Shown in pieces: positions 27,198-37,600 of a DNA stretch of 64,000 nt. A program made the position numbers and the translations under genes. The first letter of the stretch is position 1; the number at the start of each line of letters is the position of its first letter. The notes under the pieces were generated by a model that saw only the letters and a list, made by a program, of their open reading frames with translations, made no database searches and had not been told where the DNA came from. Source of the DNA: Fimbriimonadia bacterium (GTDB lineage Bacteria > Armatimonadota > Fimbriimonadia > Fimbriimonadales > GBS-DC); the NCBI GenBank assembly GCA_026129765.1, contig JAHCHP010000005.1:102330-166329 (forward strand). The letters run 5' to 3'.

Positions 27198-28181
27198 ATG
27201 TCCACTCACACGATCAACGGCTCAGAATCGCCACGCTTTGAAACCGATGAGACCTTCAAAATCGCGATTGAACTCTTCTTCCAACCCATGATCCAACTCT
27301 TCTGCCCCCACCTTTATCCCCTCATCGATGGGATCAACCTTATGAATTCTTGGATAAAGAACTCCAACAAATTCACCCCCAACATCAAACCAAACGACGA
27401 CTGGTCGATAAACTGGTCAAAGTCTACCTGCTCAATGGCAGTCAGCAATGGATCCTGGTCCATACCGAGATACAAGCCCAGCACAAGGGGGATTTCGCCC
27501 AGCGGATGTTTGAATACTTCACCGCGATGGATCGCTATCGCCGTCCCGTCATATCGGCGATACTGGCGGATACCTCCCAGCAGTGGCGACCCGCAGCGTA
27601 TGATTATGCCTCACAGAGCCCAAATGCATTTTGAGTTCCTCTGTGTATTGAAACTGCTGGATTTTGAGAACCAGATGGAGGCATTGGAACGAGAGCCAGA
27701 ACCCCTTGCGTGGGTGGTGTTAGCCTACCTGAAGAAATTAGCGACACGCGACGATTTGCGGTTGAGAGTGAGCGAACGCTTGCATTTAGTGCGCAACTTG
27801 GTCAAACAAGGGTATAATGTAGAGGAGGCAGTGAGTCTGTTTCGGTTATTGGAGTTTATGCTGGATTTGCCGCCTCAGTTGGAGTTGGAATTTGACCAAC
27901 AGTTGAAGGAGTTGAAACAGGAAATGCCAGAAACCACCTTACTCTCACGATTTGAGCGGCAAGCGATGGAGCGCGGACGACAGGAAGGACGACAAGAAGG
28001 GCTTCTTCTTGCTCGAGAGTCGTTGATAGAGGTGTTGCGCGCGAAGTTTGGCAAGACGCCGCGTTCGCTGGAGGCGCAGGTTCATCGTATGGAGGACCCG
28101 GATCAGTTGCGCTATTGGCTGCGGCGGGCGGTGTTGGCGAACAGTCTGAAGGAATTCTCGGAAGAATTCAAGCAGTCATAG
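27198..28181 (+). pseudogene. Rpn/PD-(D/E)XK nuclease-transposase family gene with two compensating frameshifts
   Basis: The beginning (MSTHTINGSESPRFETDETF, FQPMIQLFCPHLYPLID) and end (MHFEFLCVLKLLDFENQMEAL onward, QEGRQEGLLLARESLIEVL, SLKEFSEEFKQS) are in one frame. The middle, about 27328 to 27620, belongs in another: WDQPYEFLDKELQQIHPQHQ, WILVHTEIQAQHKGDFAQRM. TEIQAQ carries the nuclease E-x-Q motif. A missing T near 27327 and an opposite shift near 27612-27622 cancel, so the long frame stays open but encodes about 97 scrambled residues lacking the active site. Family members are recombination-promoting nucleases and transposase-like proteins, generally mobile or multi-copy. Confidence 0.82.
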
Positions 28182-30827
28182 CTTTCTTTTCCATTCATCC
28201 AGTTTCATGAGCGCTTCCACAGGGGTCAATGAAGAAACATCTAACCGTTTGAGTTCTTCCAGCACCGGATGCTGTTCCGCTTCAAATAGGGTGAGTTGCA
28301 GCTTTTGATGACGAATCGCGGGCGATTCTGAATCGGGCGCGACTTCTGCAGGCTGTGACGCGCCTCGTTTCTCAAGTTCATTCAAAATCTGTTGGGCGCG
28401 TTCAATCACTTCGGGCGGCGCGCCTGCCATTCGCGCCACTTGAATGCCATAACTGCGGTCGGTTCCTCCCGGCAGCACCTTGTGCAGCCAAATAACGCGA
28501 TCCCCCATCTCCTTCACCGCCACGCGATAGTTCATCACGCCTTCCAGACGGTTGGCTAATTCGTTCAAATAGTGGTAATGGGTCGCAAACAGCGCTTTGC
28601 AGCCAATCGCATGCAGGTATTCGCATACGGACCAAGCAATGGCTAAGCCGTCGTAGGTGCTGGTTCCACGACCGATTTCATCCAGAACCACTAAGCTGCG
28701 CGGGGTGGCATTATTAAGAATGTTGGCGGTTTCCGCCATCTCCACCATGAAGGTCGACTGCCCTGTCGCCAATTCATCGCGCGCGCCGACCCGCGTGAAA
28801 ATACGGTCGACCAGTCCGATAAACGCGGTATCGGCAGGCACAAAACTGCCCACCTGCGCCATCAATGTAATGAGGGCGACCTGACGAATGTAGGTGCTTT
28901 TACCCGACATATTCGGACCTGTGAGGATCATGAGACGCTGCCGATCATCATCCAGACGGCAATCGTTGGGAACAAAGGCTGTTTCTGAGAATCGTTCCAC
29001 CACCGGATGCCTGCCTCCCACGATTGCAATTCGGTTTTCTAAACTGGGTTCTGGGCGGGTATAGCGCTGACGGGCAGCCACCTCCGCGAAATTACAGTAG
29101 ACATCCAATTCGGCGATGGCTTTCGCAACGCTCAGTACTTGGGGTGCGGCGCGCGCGACCTCTTCGCGAACCCGGCAGAACAGGTCATATTCCAGCGCAA
29201 GGATTCGCTCTTCGGCTCCCAGTAGAATCGCTTCCTGCTCCTTCAGTTCCGGCGTGATATACCGTTCGGCATTGGCGGTCGTCTGCTTGCGAATGTAGTA
29301 GGAAGGGACCTTTGAGAGTTGGTTTTTGGAGACCTCCAGATAATAGCCGAAAACGGCATTATAACCCACTTTCAGCGAAGGAATACCGGTCCGGGCGCGC
29401 TCTTGCGATTCCAGTTCCGCGATCCATTGTTTACCACTATGCCTTTTCTGGCGAAGGGCATCCAGTTCGGGATCGTACCCTGCTCGAATCAAGCCACCCT
29501 CTTTCAATGTCGCGGGCGGTTCATCCACTAAGGCGCGCTCCAACAGGTCCGACACCGATTGCACCGGCTGAAGCGAGGTCAACAGGCTTTGCAAACGGGA
29601 GTCGTTTAGACCCTCTTCGGGTTGTTTTAAGACCGCTGCCAGTTCGTTTTGCAGCGCGGGCAATAAGTCCAGGGATTGGCGCAACCCCACAAGGTCCCTA
29701 CCGTTCGCCGTTCCGGTGGCGGCGCGGGCAATTAAGCGTTCGATATCGGCGATTTGCTTGAGCGTTGCTCGAAGCGCCTCGCGCGCAACCGGCGCATGCA
29801 GCAATCTTTGAACCGCATCCAGCCGTTCATGGATCATTTCCACCGATAATAACGGTTCATCCAGCCAGCGTTTGAGCAGGCGCGCTCCCATCGGACAGCG
29901 TGTCATATCCAAGGTCGCCAAAAGCGTATGACGGCGTGAGCCATCCATCAAGTTTTGTGTCAGTTCCAGGTGGCGGCGCGCCACTTGATCCAGATAGACA
30001 TACTTCTCGACCGAGTAGGTCGCGAGGGTGTGAATATGCTGGGCAATTTTGATTTCGTTGCGCTCTAAATATTTCAAAACGATGGCTGCCGCGTCCAAGC
30101 CCCGCGTATAATCGTCGCAGCCAAAACCGCTCAAGTTATGCGCATTGAAATGGTTCAACAACAATTGACGCGCTCCCCGCCCTATCAACTCTTGTAAAGC
30201 GATGGGCGTGACAGTGGCTTTGACCTGTTCTTGAAGGGTTAAGATCAGTTCCTGTTGGTCTTCTGGGACCAAAATTTCGGCGGGTTCCAACCGGAAGATT
30301 TCATCGATCAGCTTCTCATTGCGATGATCGCCCCGGATTTCGGTCACCAAAAATTCGCCTGTGGAGACGTCCACCACACCCAGCCCATGCACCGGTTCGC
30401 CTATGACAGCAGCCACCAAATAGTTGTTGGCATTCGAGCCAAGCATGGAATCTTCCAGAACCGTGCCGGGGGTCATGATCCGCGTGACTTTGCGCTTCAC
30501 AAGCCCTTTGGCGAATTTTGGGTCTTCGACCTGCTCGCACAGCGCGACTTTGAACCCTTTTTGCACTAAGCGCGCGATGTATCGTTCAAACGCATGGATG
30601 GGAACGCCTGCCATCGCGATTTTGCCGTTGCTGCCGTCTTCGCGTCCGGTCAGAACGATTTCCAGCGCGCGAGCAGCCACTTCCGCATCCTCACCATAGA
30701 ACTCAAAGAAGTCGCCTACCTGCATCGCCAGCAGCACCTCTGGATGCTCCGCTTTCACGCGAAAGTATTGCTGGAGCATGGGAGTTTGCGCTCGAAATGA
30801 GGGGGTACTTGTCTGATTCTGGCTCAT
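28176..30827 (-). CDS. mutS: DNA mismatch repair protein MutS
   Basis: 883 residues, full length. The N-terminal mismatch-binding domain has FRVKAEHPEVLLAMQVGDFFEFYGEDA with the conserved F-x-E. The ATPase region contains GPNMSGKSTYIRQVALI (Walker A) and LVVLDEIGRGTSTYDGLAIAW (Walker B), with ATHYHYLNEL following. The C-terminal helix-turn-helix clamp is present (AGAPPEVIERAQQILNELEKR). No mutL in the window. A GGTATAAT box at 30839-30846 on the minus strand ends 11 nt before the ATG. Confidence 0.97.
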   Translation of the reverse strand: MSQNQTSTPSFRAQTPMLQQYFRVKAEHPEVLLAMQVGDFFEFYGEDAEVAARALEIVLTGREDGSNGKIAMAGVPIHAFERYIARLVQKGFKVALCEQVEDPKFAKGLVKRKVTRIMTPGTVLEDSMLGSNANNYLVAAVIGEPVHGLGVVDVSTGEFLVTEIRGDHRNEKLIDEIFRLEPAEILVPEDQQELILTLQEQVKATVTPIALQELIGRGARQLLLNHFNAHNLSGFGCDDYTRGLDAAAIVLKYLERNEIKIAQHIHTLATYSVEKYVYLDQVARRHLELTQNLMDGSRRHTLLATLDMTRCPMGARLLKRWLDEPLLSVEMIHERLDAVQRLLHAPVAREALRATLKQIADIERLIARAATGTANGRDLVGLRQSLDLLPALQNELAAVLKQPEEGLNDSRLQSLLTSLQPVQSVSDLLERALVDEPPATLKEGGLIRAGYDPELDALRQKRHSGKQWIAELESQERARTGIPSLKVGYNAVFGYYLEVSKNQLSKVPSYYIRKQTTANAERYITPELKEQEAILLGAEERILALEYDLFCRVREEVARAAPQVLSVAKAIAELDVYCNFAEVAARQRYTRPEPSLENRIAIVGGRHPVVERFSETAFVPNDCRLDDDRQRLMILTGPNMSGKSTYIRQVALITLMAQVGSFVPADTAFIGLVDRIFTRVGARDELATGQSTFMVEMAETANILNNATPRSLVVLDEIGRGTSTYDGLAIAWSVCEYLHAIGCKALFATHYHYLNELANRLEGVMNYRVAVKEMGDRVIWLHKVLPGGTDRSYGIQVARMAGAPPEVIERAQQILNELEKRGASQPAEVAPDSESPAIRHQKLQLTLFEAEQHPVLEELKRLDVSSLTPVEALMKLDEWKRKL

Positions 30828-31039
30828 AGGTAGAGAAAATTATACCATAAAAAGAAGGGATAGGGGGCTGTTTCGTGGCTCAGTTGACGCGCCTCTAAAA
30901 GGAGGGCTAAGACGGAGCTTCGACCTCCTTCATTGGGCATTCACAGTGAAACCTATCTGAAAACCTCAGCAGCATGGTCAGGCTCTGCCCATACTGTCAC
31001 TGAGAGCGTCGCGAATGGGTTTGATTTTCAAAGGCTGGA

Positions 31040-31059
31040 TTCCCGCGTTCGCGGGAATG
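31040..31059. repeat. dRS3-like palindromic repeat
   Basis: ATTCCCGCGTTCGCGGGAAT is a perfect palindrome, flanked by GG on the left and GAC on the right. The ATTCCC-N8-GGGAAT layout is the same as that of dRS3 elements in Neisseria and similar short repeats in other genomes. One copy only is in this window; being part of a dispersed family is inferred. Confidence 0.6.
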
Positions 31060-31156
31060 ACGAATCTAACTGCTGGAAGGCGATTCTGACGGGTCTTTGC
31101 CCCTTGAAGGTCATAAATTGACGGAGACGGGGGCAATCAAGAAGAACCCCTTCCCA

Positions 31157-31181
31157 GCCTTCCCCCTAAAGCAGGGGGAAG
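31157..31181. terminator. Hairpin downstream of pseudopilin, possible terminator
   Basis: CCTTCCCCCT, five-nt loop AAAGC, then AGGGGGAAGG: a perfect 10-bp stem. It lies 14 nt past the stop of the leftward pseudopilin gene at 31195. No uridine run follows on either strand, so it could be a rho-assisted or 3'-stabilising structure rather than a classical intrinsic terminator. Confidence 0.4.
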
Positions 31182-31194
31182 GAGTCATATGCTC

Positions 31195-32007
31195 TTACTG
31201 GAAGCATTTGCCCAATGTGTCTTCCTCCACTAAGCCGTCCAGTTCAAAGGCGCAGGCGCGCGGGGTCGACTCGCCGCATTTTCGCGTGTAGGGTCCCTGC
31301 GCAACACAATACGGATTGCGCTGGACATCCACATTGACGACCCTGCGAATGATATAATTGCAGTCGGTGAGGGTGGGACGCTGAACCGCTTTGATGGTTT
31401 TCGTATGTCCATCCACATAGTTCGCATTGACCATCTCGTTGTGTCTTGGACGGACCGGCGCGTCGCCTTGACGAAGATTCATCGCCGCGCGGCAGTTGCC
31501 CTCAAACAGAACCAAATCGGCATCAGAAATCATGGTGGTTTCTGCAGCCAGAACAACGGACGAAAGAGGAAGCGCGGGACGATCGACTCGCGTTGTTAAA
31601 AAGACCCCATAGTTATAGGAGTAGCCGATCTTGGTGAACCCGCCACATTCGCCGCCCGGAATCAACGCTTTGAACTCTGCATCCACATCGTAGGCATCCG
31701 GTTCGGAAGGGCACCGGTAGACATCCTTATTTTTGAGATAAGGAGCGACCAATGAGAGCATCGTCATTGCGCAGGGCAAATTATTAGTTCCTACCATATA
31801 GTAAAAGGACATAGGCATTGTTTCGTCATAGTCCTGCGCGTACATCAACACGGCGGTCGCCGAATTGCGAAGATTGCTGACACATTGCGTCTGGCGCGCT
31901 TTTTCACGCGCTTGCGCAAATACGGGGAACAATATCGCGGCAAGAATCGCGATAATTGCAATGACTACCAAAAGTTCGATCAAGGTAAAGCCTTTTTTTG
32001 ACATCAT
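31195..32007 (-). CDS. Pseudopilin with H-x9-DG-type motif
   Basis: 270 residues. Leader MMSKKG then [20 protein letters not shown] and [20 protein letters not shown]. Its C-terminal motif is RHNEMVNANYVDGHTKTIK. There are several cysteines, including one at the very end, KCFQ. GAGG occurs 8 nt before the first ATG. Similar to the two pseudopilins at 21.9-23.9 kb in leader and motif but different in the globular region. Downstream hairpin at 31157-31181. Confidence 0.92.
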   Translation of the reverse strand: MMSKKGFTLIELLVVIAIIAILAAILFPVFAQAREKARQTQCVSNLRNSATAVLMYAQDYDETMPMSFYYMVGTNNLPCAMTMLSLVAPYLKNKDVYRCPSEPDAYDVDAEFKALIPGGECGGFTKIGYSYNYGVFLTTRVDRPALPLSSVVLAAETTMISDADLVLFEGNCRAAMNLRQGDAPVRPRHNEMVNANYVDGHTKTIKAVQRPTLTDCNYIIRRVVNVDVQRNPYCVAQGPYTRKCGESTPRACAFELDGLVEEDTLGKCFQ

Positions 32008-32087
32008 TGTGAGTCCTCTATATCAATATTTCGCTCCATCCCCCGCGGAGAAAGCGAAGGATAGAGCGGACGAGGGCGTTGGCTACC

Positions 32088-32876
32088 TTAGTTGCCCGCG
32101 CCAAAGTTGAACAAGACCAATAAAAGGTCTTCGTCATTCACGATGCCGTCGCCGTTCACATCGGCATCCTCAAAATTGATTCCGAAATTAAACAGCACCA
32201 ACAGCAAGTCATCATCGTTGACTGCGCAATCGTCCACAACGTTGCCCTTGCTCTTCTGCACGCCACCGCCATAACCCACCCAAGACACGCTGTAAACGTT
32301 GCCATACGTCAGAAGGGTGGGTATTTCTTGGCATGCAAAGGCGTATCCCTCTAATTGCAAGAAGTTGCCCGCGTCACCGCCTGTGGCATCAAGCTGGATG
32401 TTAATATTAGGCGAAGAGCGCGCGCCCAATGGGTCATTAGCGCAATCTATGCTGGTCATTGTCGCCGTCCAGCGTCCCCAAATGCGCGTCAGTAGGAACG
32501 GCACATCCTGTCCCCCTAAACGAATAAGGGTGCAGTCATTGGGAAAGGCATTCATATCCCATTGGATATCGCCATTAGGAAGCACGGTCGCATTGTACCG
32601 TATCACGAAATTCGACTGAATGGCGTTGACTAAGTCACGCACGCGCAGTTGCCAATCTAAGCCTGTGCCATCGTTTAAGAAAGCGAAGTTGTATGCACTG
32701 CTGGAGGTAAAGGGACCTGAACCGTTAATCGCGCCTGATAGAGTATATTGCCCTCCCAGAAGACGAATAGAAAAGTTGCCGCCTGCCGCCAGATTATCCG
32801 GCGGGTCGGCTAAAGCCACGACAGTCATTAGCAGGCTCACGAGAGAGACTGCTTTCACATGTTTTGTTACTCGCAT
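32088..32876 (-). CDS. Secreted protein with C-terminal dockerin-like repeats
   Basis: 262 residues. Signal peptide (HVKAVSLVSLLMTVVALA) followed by a beta-rich body with two or three cysteines. The last 50 residues hold two tandem units, DCAVNDDDLLLVLFNFG and DADVNGDGIVNDEDLLLVLF, with the calcium-loop spacing of type I dockerin/EF-hand repeats. In this lineage such tails are common on exported proteins, often with no cohesin known. AAGGAGG about 11 nt upstream of the ATG. The body is not recognised. Confidence 0.82.
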   Translation of the reverse strand: MRVTKHVKAVSLVSLLMTVVALADPPDNLAAGGNFSIRLLGGQYTLSGAINGSGPFTSSSAYNFAFLNDGTGLDWQLRVRDLVNAIQSNFVIRYNATVLPNGDIQWDMNAFPNDCTLIRLGGQDVPFLLTRIWGRWTATMTSIDCANDPLGARSSPNINIQLDATGGDAGNFLQLEGYAFACQEIPTLLTYGNVYSVSWVGYGGGVQKSKGNVVDDCAVNDDDLLLVLFNFGINFEDADVNGDGIVNDEDLLLVLFNFGAGN

Positions 32877-32977
32877 AGAACAAGAAACCTCCTTTGGAAT
32901 TCTAACTGTTTTAGAACGTTGCCACGAATGATAGATTCGCCACCTCTTTATTATAATCCTTTTTTGTTAAAATTTCA

Positions 32978-33691
32978 TCATGATTCGCGACTTTTCATCG
33001 CCAAATACTGTTTTCGAACGGCTGGTTCGAAGCGTTCAATCGCGTATCGGAGCGCAGTTCGAGGCATCGTGGACGCCCATCGATCCAGAAAATCGCGCAA
33101 AACCTGTTCATCGCGATGACCGATTTCTCTCAACATCCAGCCGACCGCTTTGTGAATCAGATCATGAGAATCGAACAGAAGCGTTTCGGCGATTTCCAGG
33201 GGCGCGTCAAATTTTCGCTGGCGAATAAAAGCATGGGTTGCCACCATGGCAATGCGCCGCCTCCAAAGGTTCTCAGAGCGTGCGAGTTCTCGCAGCAGGT
33301 CAAATTCCTTGTCCAGCAAGTGCGCTCCAATGATCTTAGATGCAGATGCGTCCACCAAATCCCAATTGTTTACCGCCCCCAAATTGTTTAGGTAACACCG
33401 AAAAACCTGCTCTTTTTGAGCCGAACTGCCTTTCTCATACTGGTGAATAAGGATAAACAGAGCCGTGAGGCGCGCTTCATGCAAGGGCGAAGTTAGCAAC
33501 TTCTCGACCTCGTTGATGGGCAATGTATTGAACTGTTTGGCGATGTGGCGCGAGTCGGGAACCATCACGCTTAAGAATTGGTCGCCCTCTCCATAGCCGC
33601 CTTTTTCCGTTTTGAAAAAATGCTCTAAACTCTCGACTCGCGCTGGGTTTGCGCGCTGCTTGAGAGCAGCAATGACGTCTGTGCTTTTCAT
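32978..33691 (-). CDS. AlkD-type DNA alkylation repair protein
   Basis: 237 residues, normal for AlkD. HEAT-like helical repeats run throughout: LHEARLTALFILIHQYEKG, NLWRRRIAMVATHAFIRQRK and DLIHKAVGWMLREIGHRD, which match the AlkD family core including the conserved Trp and Asp near the substrate groove. The family excises N3- and N7-alkylated purines without base flipping. It is divergent to lipA with a short spacer. The start ATG has no strong ribosome site. Confidence 0.9.
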   Translation of the reverse strand: MKSTDVIAALKQRANPARVESLEHFFKTEKGGYGEGDQFLSVMVPDSRHIAKQFNTLPINEVEKLLTSPLHEARLTALFILIHQYEKGSSAQKEQVFRCYLNNLGAVNNWDLVDASASKIIGAHLLDKEFDLLRELARSENLWRRRIAMVATHAFIRQRKFDAPLEIAETLLFDSHDLIHKAVGWMLREIGHRDEQVLRDFLDRWASTMPRTALRYAIERFEPAVRKQYLAMKSRES

Positions 33692-33745
33692 AAGTGATTG
33701 ATAGTACCTGTGGAACCGGCAAGGCAGGCAGTTATAGGTATAATC

Positions 33746-34663
33746 ATGGCTGTGAATAACTTGAAGATGGTGAACAACCGCTTACCAGAATGGCTGACCA
33801 TCCGGCTGCCCAAACCGGATAAGATTCAGCAGGTGCAGGAGATGATGCGCGCGTCACGCCTGCATACCGTCTGTGAGAGCGCGCGCTGTCCCAACTTACC
33901 CGAATGTTGGTCCAAAGGTTCCGCGACCTTTATGATCTTGGGTGATATTTGCACCCGGCATTGCGGCTTTTGCGCGATCAAAACAGGCAAACCCTTAGAA
34001 TTAGACCCCCAAGAACCGGACCGTTTGGCGGAAGCGGCACAGGCGATGGGATTGAAGCATATCGTTGTGACGTCGGTGGCGCGGGATGACCTACCCGATG
34101 AGGGCGCGGGACAGTTTGCGGCAACGATTCGCGCCTTACACCAGCAAATTCCCTTCGCGATTGTGGAGGTGCTTACCCCCGACTTCAAGGCGAAACGATG
34201 GTGCATCGCGCGGGTGGTGGAAGCCAAACCCGAAATTTTCAATCATAACATCGAAACGGTGGCGCGCCTGCACAGTATTGTGCGCCCTCAAGCGAAATAT
34301 GAGCGAACCCTGCGCGTGTTAGAGAGCGTCAAACAGATGGACTCCAGCATCTATACCAAATCGGGCATTATGCTGGGATTGGGAGAAGCGGAACCGGAAG
34401 TGCTTCAAACGATGCGCGACCTGCGCTCGGTGGGTGTCGATACCTTGACAATCGGTCAATATTTGCGTCCGACGGGTAAACACCTGCCCGTCATGGAGTA
34501 TGTTCCGCCTGCTAAATTCCAAGAGTACCAGCAGGCAGGCGAGGAGATGGGTTTCTTGTTTGTGGCTTCAGGACCTTTTATCCGAAGTTCTTATAATGCC
34601 ATCGAGTTTTCCAAGCGATTGATGGCGGAACGGTTGGCAAAAGTTGGCAAAGCGGAAGCGTAA
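33746..34663 (+). CDS. lipA: Lipoyl synthase
   Basis: About 305 residues of a radical-SAM enzyme that inserts two sulfurs into octanoyl groups. Auxiliary cluster cysteines are in CESARCPNLPEC. The radical-SAM cluster reads CTRHCGFCAIKTG. Other motifs: VVTSVARDDLPDEGAGQF, FNHNIETV, RTLRVLESVKQ and the closing ASGPFIRSSYNAIEF with the RSSY cluster ligand. The start is uncertain: a GGTATAAT box at 33737-33744 ends one nt before ATG 33746, so if that is the -10 the ATG at 33767 would be the true start. Confidence 0.93.
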   Translation: MAVNNLKMVNNRLPEWLTIRLPKPDKIQQVQEMMRASRLHTVCESARCPNLPECWSKGSATFMILGDICTRHCGFCAIKTGKPLELDPQEPDRLAEAAQAMGLKHIVVTSVARDDLPDEGAGQFAATIRALHQQIPFAIVEVLTPDFKAKRWCIARVVEAKPEIFNHNIETVARLHSIVRPQAKYERTLRVLESVKQMDSSIYTKSGIMLGLGEAEPEVLQTMRDLRSVGVDTLTIGQYLRPTGKHLPVMEYVPPAKFQEYQQAGEEMGFLFVASGPFIRSSYNAIEFSKRLMAERLAKVGKAEA

Positions 34664-37600
34664 ACCGATTTTACTTTGGCTGATACAGCTCTCGTTGACG
34701 ATACTGCCCCTCGTCGCGATTCTGCTGATCAGCCTGTTTCGCGTGCAATCGGTCTGGCTGTCTGCCTTAGATCATCTCCCCAATGTCATTACCCAATATG
34801 TCGCAGAAGAAACGGGCGCAGATTTAGGCATTGGCACGTTTCGACTCACGTGGACAGGTTTACAAGCCACGGGAGTCACCTTAGATTACAATCAAATTCC
34901 CATTGCCCGCGCCCCTGCATTGGAGGTGGTATTCCCGCTTTGGGGGCAGCGAACCTTAGACATCCGGGCGACCAATCCCGAAATCTGGTTGCATCGAGAC
35001 CGGCGCGGTGTCTGGAATGTGGAGAAGTTTTTTCAGGAAACTGATACAGAAGCGGGGTTGCAAATCCCCATCAATATCCAGGTCAGAAGGGGAACGGTTC
35101 ACCTGCGCGACACGATGGTGGCAAAAGGGCGCGCGCCTGTTCAAGCAGAAGTTTCGGACATTGAGGGCAGCGCGCTTATCCGGGAACGATGGCTGAAAGC
35201 GGACCTCCAATTCACCCATGAACAGACCGGCGAAACGCGCCTGGAGTTGTTTCGAGATGACCAGCAAACGGCATTGAATGGGAGCGCAAGCCGCCTCAGT
35301 TGGCAGTTAGCCAAGCATTATATCCCCAAAATTCCGGTCAACCCTTATAACGCCTTTGCAACTCAAGTGAAGTTCCAGACCCTTTCGGCGGAAGGACAAG
35401 AAGCGTTGTACTATTCAGGTGAGGGTAACTTAGAAGTGGAGAGTTTTCGGGTCGACCGGCGTCCCGCGCCATGGCGCAATATCGCGGGTTCCGTTCAATT
35501 CAGCAATGCGGGTGTCACGGCGGATTTGCGCGCTCAAGGCGCAGACAACGCGCAAGTGAAATTAGCGCTGCAACCCGCACAGGACGATTGGCAGTTTGCT
35601 TTGGAGTTAGAGGCGCGGGGCGCAAACGCGGCGCGTCTTTGGAGAACCTTTGCAGAGAATAATCCGGTCATTCGTGGAGGTTATGCGGTGAAAGGGCGCG
35701 GGTATGGTTCCTTTTCCGAACCCGTCTTCGAGGGCGAAGCGCGAGTGGACAGCACGCAGACGCAAGAGTACCGGGCAGAGCGTTTGAGCAGTTCGTTTTT
35801 GCTCACGCGGGAAGGCGTTTGGCTGCCCAATCTTCAAGCGCGGGTAGAAAACGCGCCTATCAACGCGAAAGTGGAGTACCGCTTCAACCAAGCGCGCGCG
35901 CCGCTCAAAGCTTATGTGTCGGCACATCGTCTCCGCCTCGAGCAGATCGCTTCCCTGCGCCGTTCGGGTTTTCAAGGCACGGTTTCCGGGCGCGCGCTGC
36001 TGTCGGGAACGCCGGAGGCGTTAGAAGCAACCCTGAACTTGACCGGCGAAGATTTGCGCTACAAAAATCGCGCGGTGGGCAGTCTCCGCGCCCGCGCAAT
36101 CTACCGGGATGATCTCCTGCGAGTGGAAAGCGCAGCGTTGACTGGACATGCGGGCTTTGTGAAAGCGTTTGGCGAGTATCGGGGCGGAAAACTGGACTTT
36201 CAGGTGTCTGGAACGGAGATTGACCTGGAACGGCTGCAGACCTATCTTGATGCTTTTCAATCAGAAGGGAATGGTTCCCAGCGCGCAACCCGTAAACAGA
36301 AAACCGATTTCGAATTGGATGGTATCGGCTATGCGCGCGGCTCCCTCACCGGGTCGCTTGAGAATCCGGTGTTTGAGGGTAGTGTCGAAGTGTATGGCGG
36401 GCGCGTGGGGTCTTTTGGGGCAGAAGTGGCAACGGCGAAAGTGGCTGCTTCGACAAAGCGCGCGCAGTTGAGTGACATCCAAATTTTACGCCGGTCCGCG
36501 CGGGTTTTTGGCAACGGTTCCATCAACCTGCAACCTCAAAGCCCGACCATCGATTTTGCGCTGACCGCTCAAGAAGTGAATGCGGAAGACCTGAACACCT
36601 ACTTAGGCGATAAAATTCAAGTCAGTGGATTGATCAATGGCAGCCTGAGGCTGACAGGCAGCGTCGAAATTCCCCGTGTCTTGGCAGAAATACAGTCGGA
36701 GCGGCTCGTGGTGGATCAGTTGCCATTTCAAAGCCTCAGCGCGACCCTGCGTTATCAAAACGCGAGGGGCTTAGAGATTGAGCAGGCAAACGCCCGATTG
36801 GAGGACGGCATTATCGAGCTGAATGGCTCCTACCAAGCGGATGAATTGAAAGTCCTTTTCCAAGCGAATGAACTGCCCCTGCGCGCTTTTGCTGCTTACC
36901 TGCCCGAAGAGGTTAGTTTGAGAGGTTTGGTGAACCTGCAAGGGGAATTTAACGGCTCTATTGAGAAACCCAACGGCTTTGTGAACGTGTCAACTCAACC
37001 CATCACCCTCAATCGCGCGCCTGTCGGCAACATCGAGGGGCGTATCGAAGTTGTGGACGGGCTTTGGCGGTCGGAACGGCTCACCCTGAAAGAAGAGCGC
37101 GATCTGTTGGAATTAACCGATGTTTTGTATGACCCTGACAACGACGCGCTGAGGTTCAACGGCAAAGCGGAGCAACTGCCAGTGTCTTGGGTTCGCCGCC
37201 TTGCCCTTGCCGTGATGAAAACCGAACAGGCAGACCCTGCCCTGATTGCGAAACTGCAAGCGATTCAGGGGACACTCTCCGGCGATTGGTCGATGTCTGG
37301 CTCGACAAAACAGCCTGAGGTTACGGCGACAATCAGGGCGCAGAATTTGCTGTGGGATGACCAGCCTTTAGGCGAAGCGTTTTTGAATGGCGCATGGTCG
37401 CGCGAGACGCTGACAATTGAGCGTCTACGCTGGGAGCGCGAAGAAGCGCGTCTTCTGGTGAGCGGCATCGCAGAAATGGAGGGTTCCATACAAGCGAATA
37501 TTCAACTGGAGAAGTTCCCGCTCACGCTCCTGCAGGTTTGGGACCCCAACTTGACAGGGATTGAAGGAACCTTGAATTTGAACGCGCAGGCAACGGGCAG

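Larger units (their letters stand above)
30828..31194. other. Gene-free interval with palindromic repeats (367 bp)
   Basis: No gene is visible here. The interval contains the mutS promoter-like box near 30839, a perfect 20-bp palindrome at 31040-31059 (ATTCCCGCGTTCGCGGGAAT), and a 10-bp-stem hairpin at 31157-31181 just after the leftward pseudopilin gene. It is a repeat-bearing spacer between two minus-strand genes. Confidence 0.6.

Noticed and set aside
27198..28181. Complete insertion sequence
   Set aside because: No terminal inverted repeats or target duplications seen; only the frameshifted Rpn-type gene is present.
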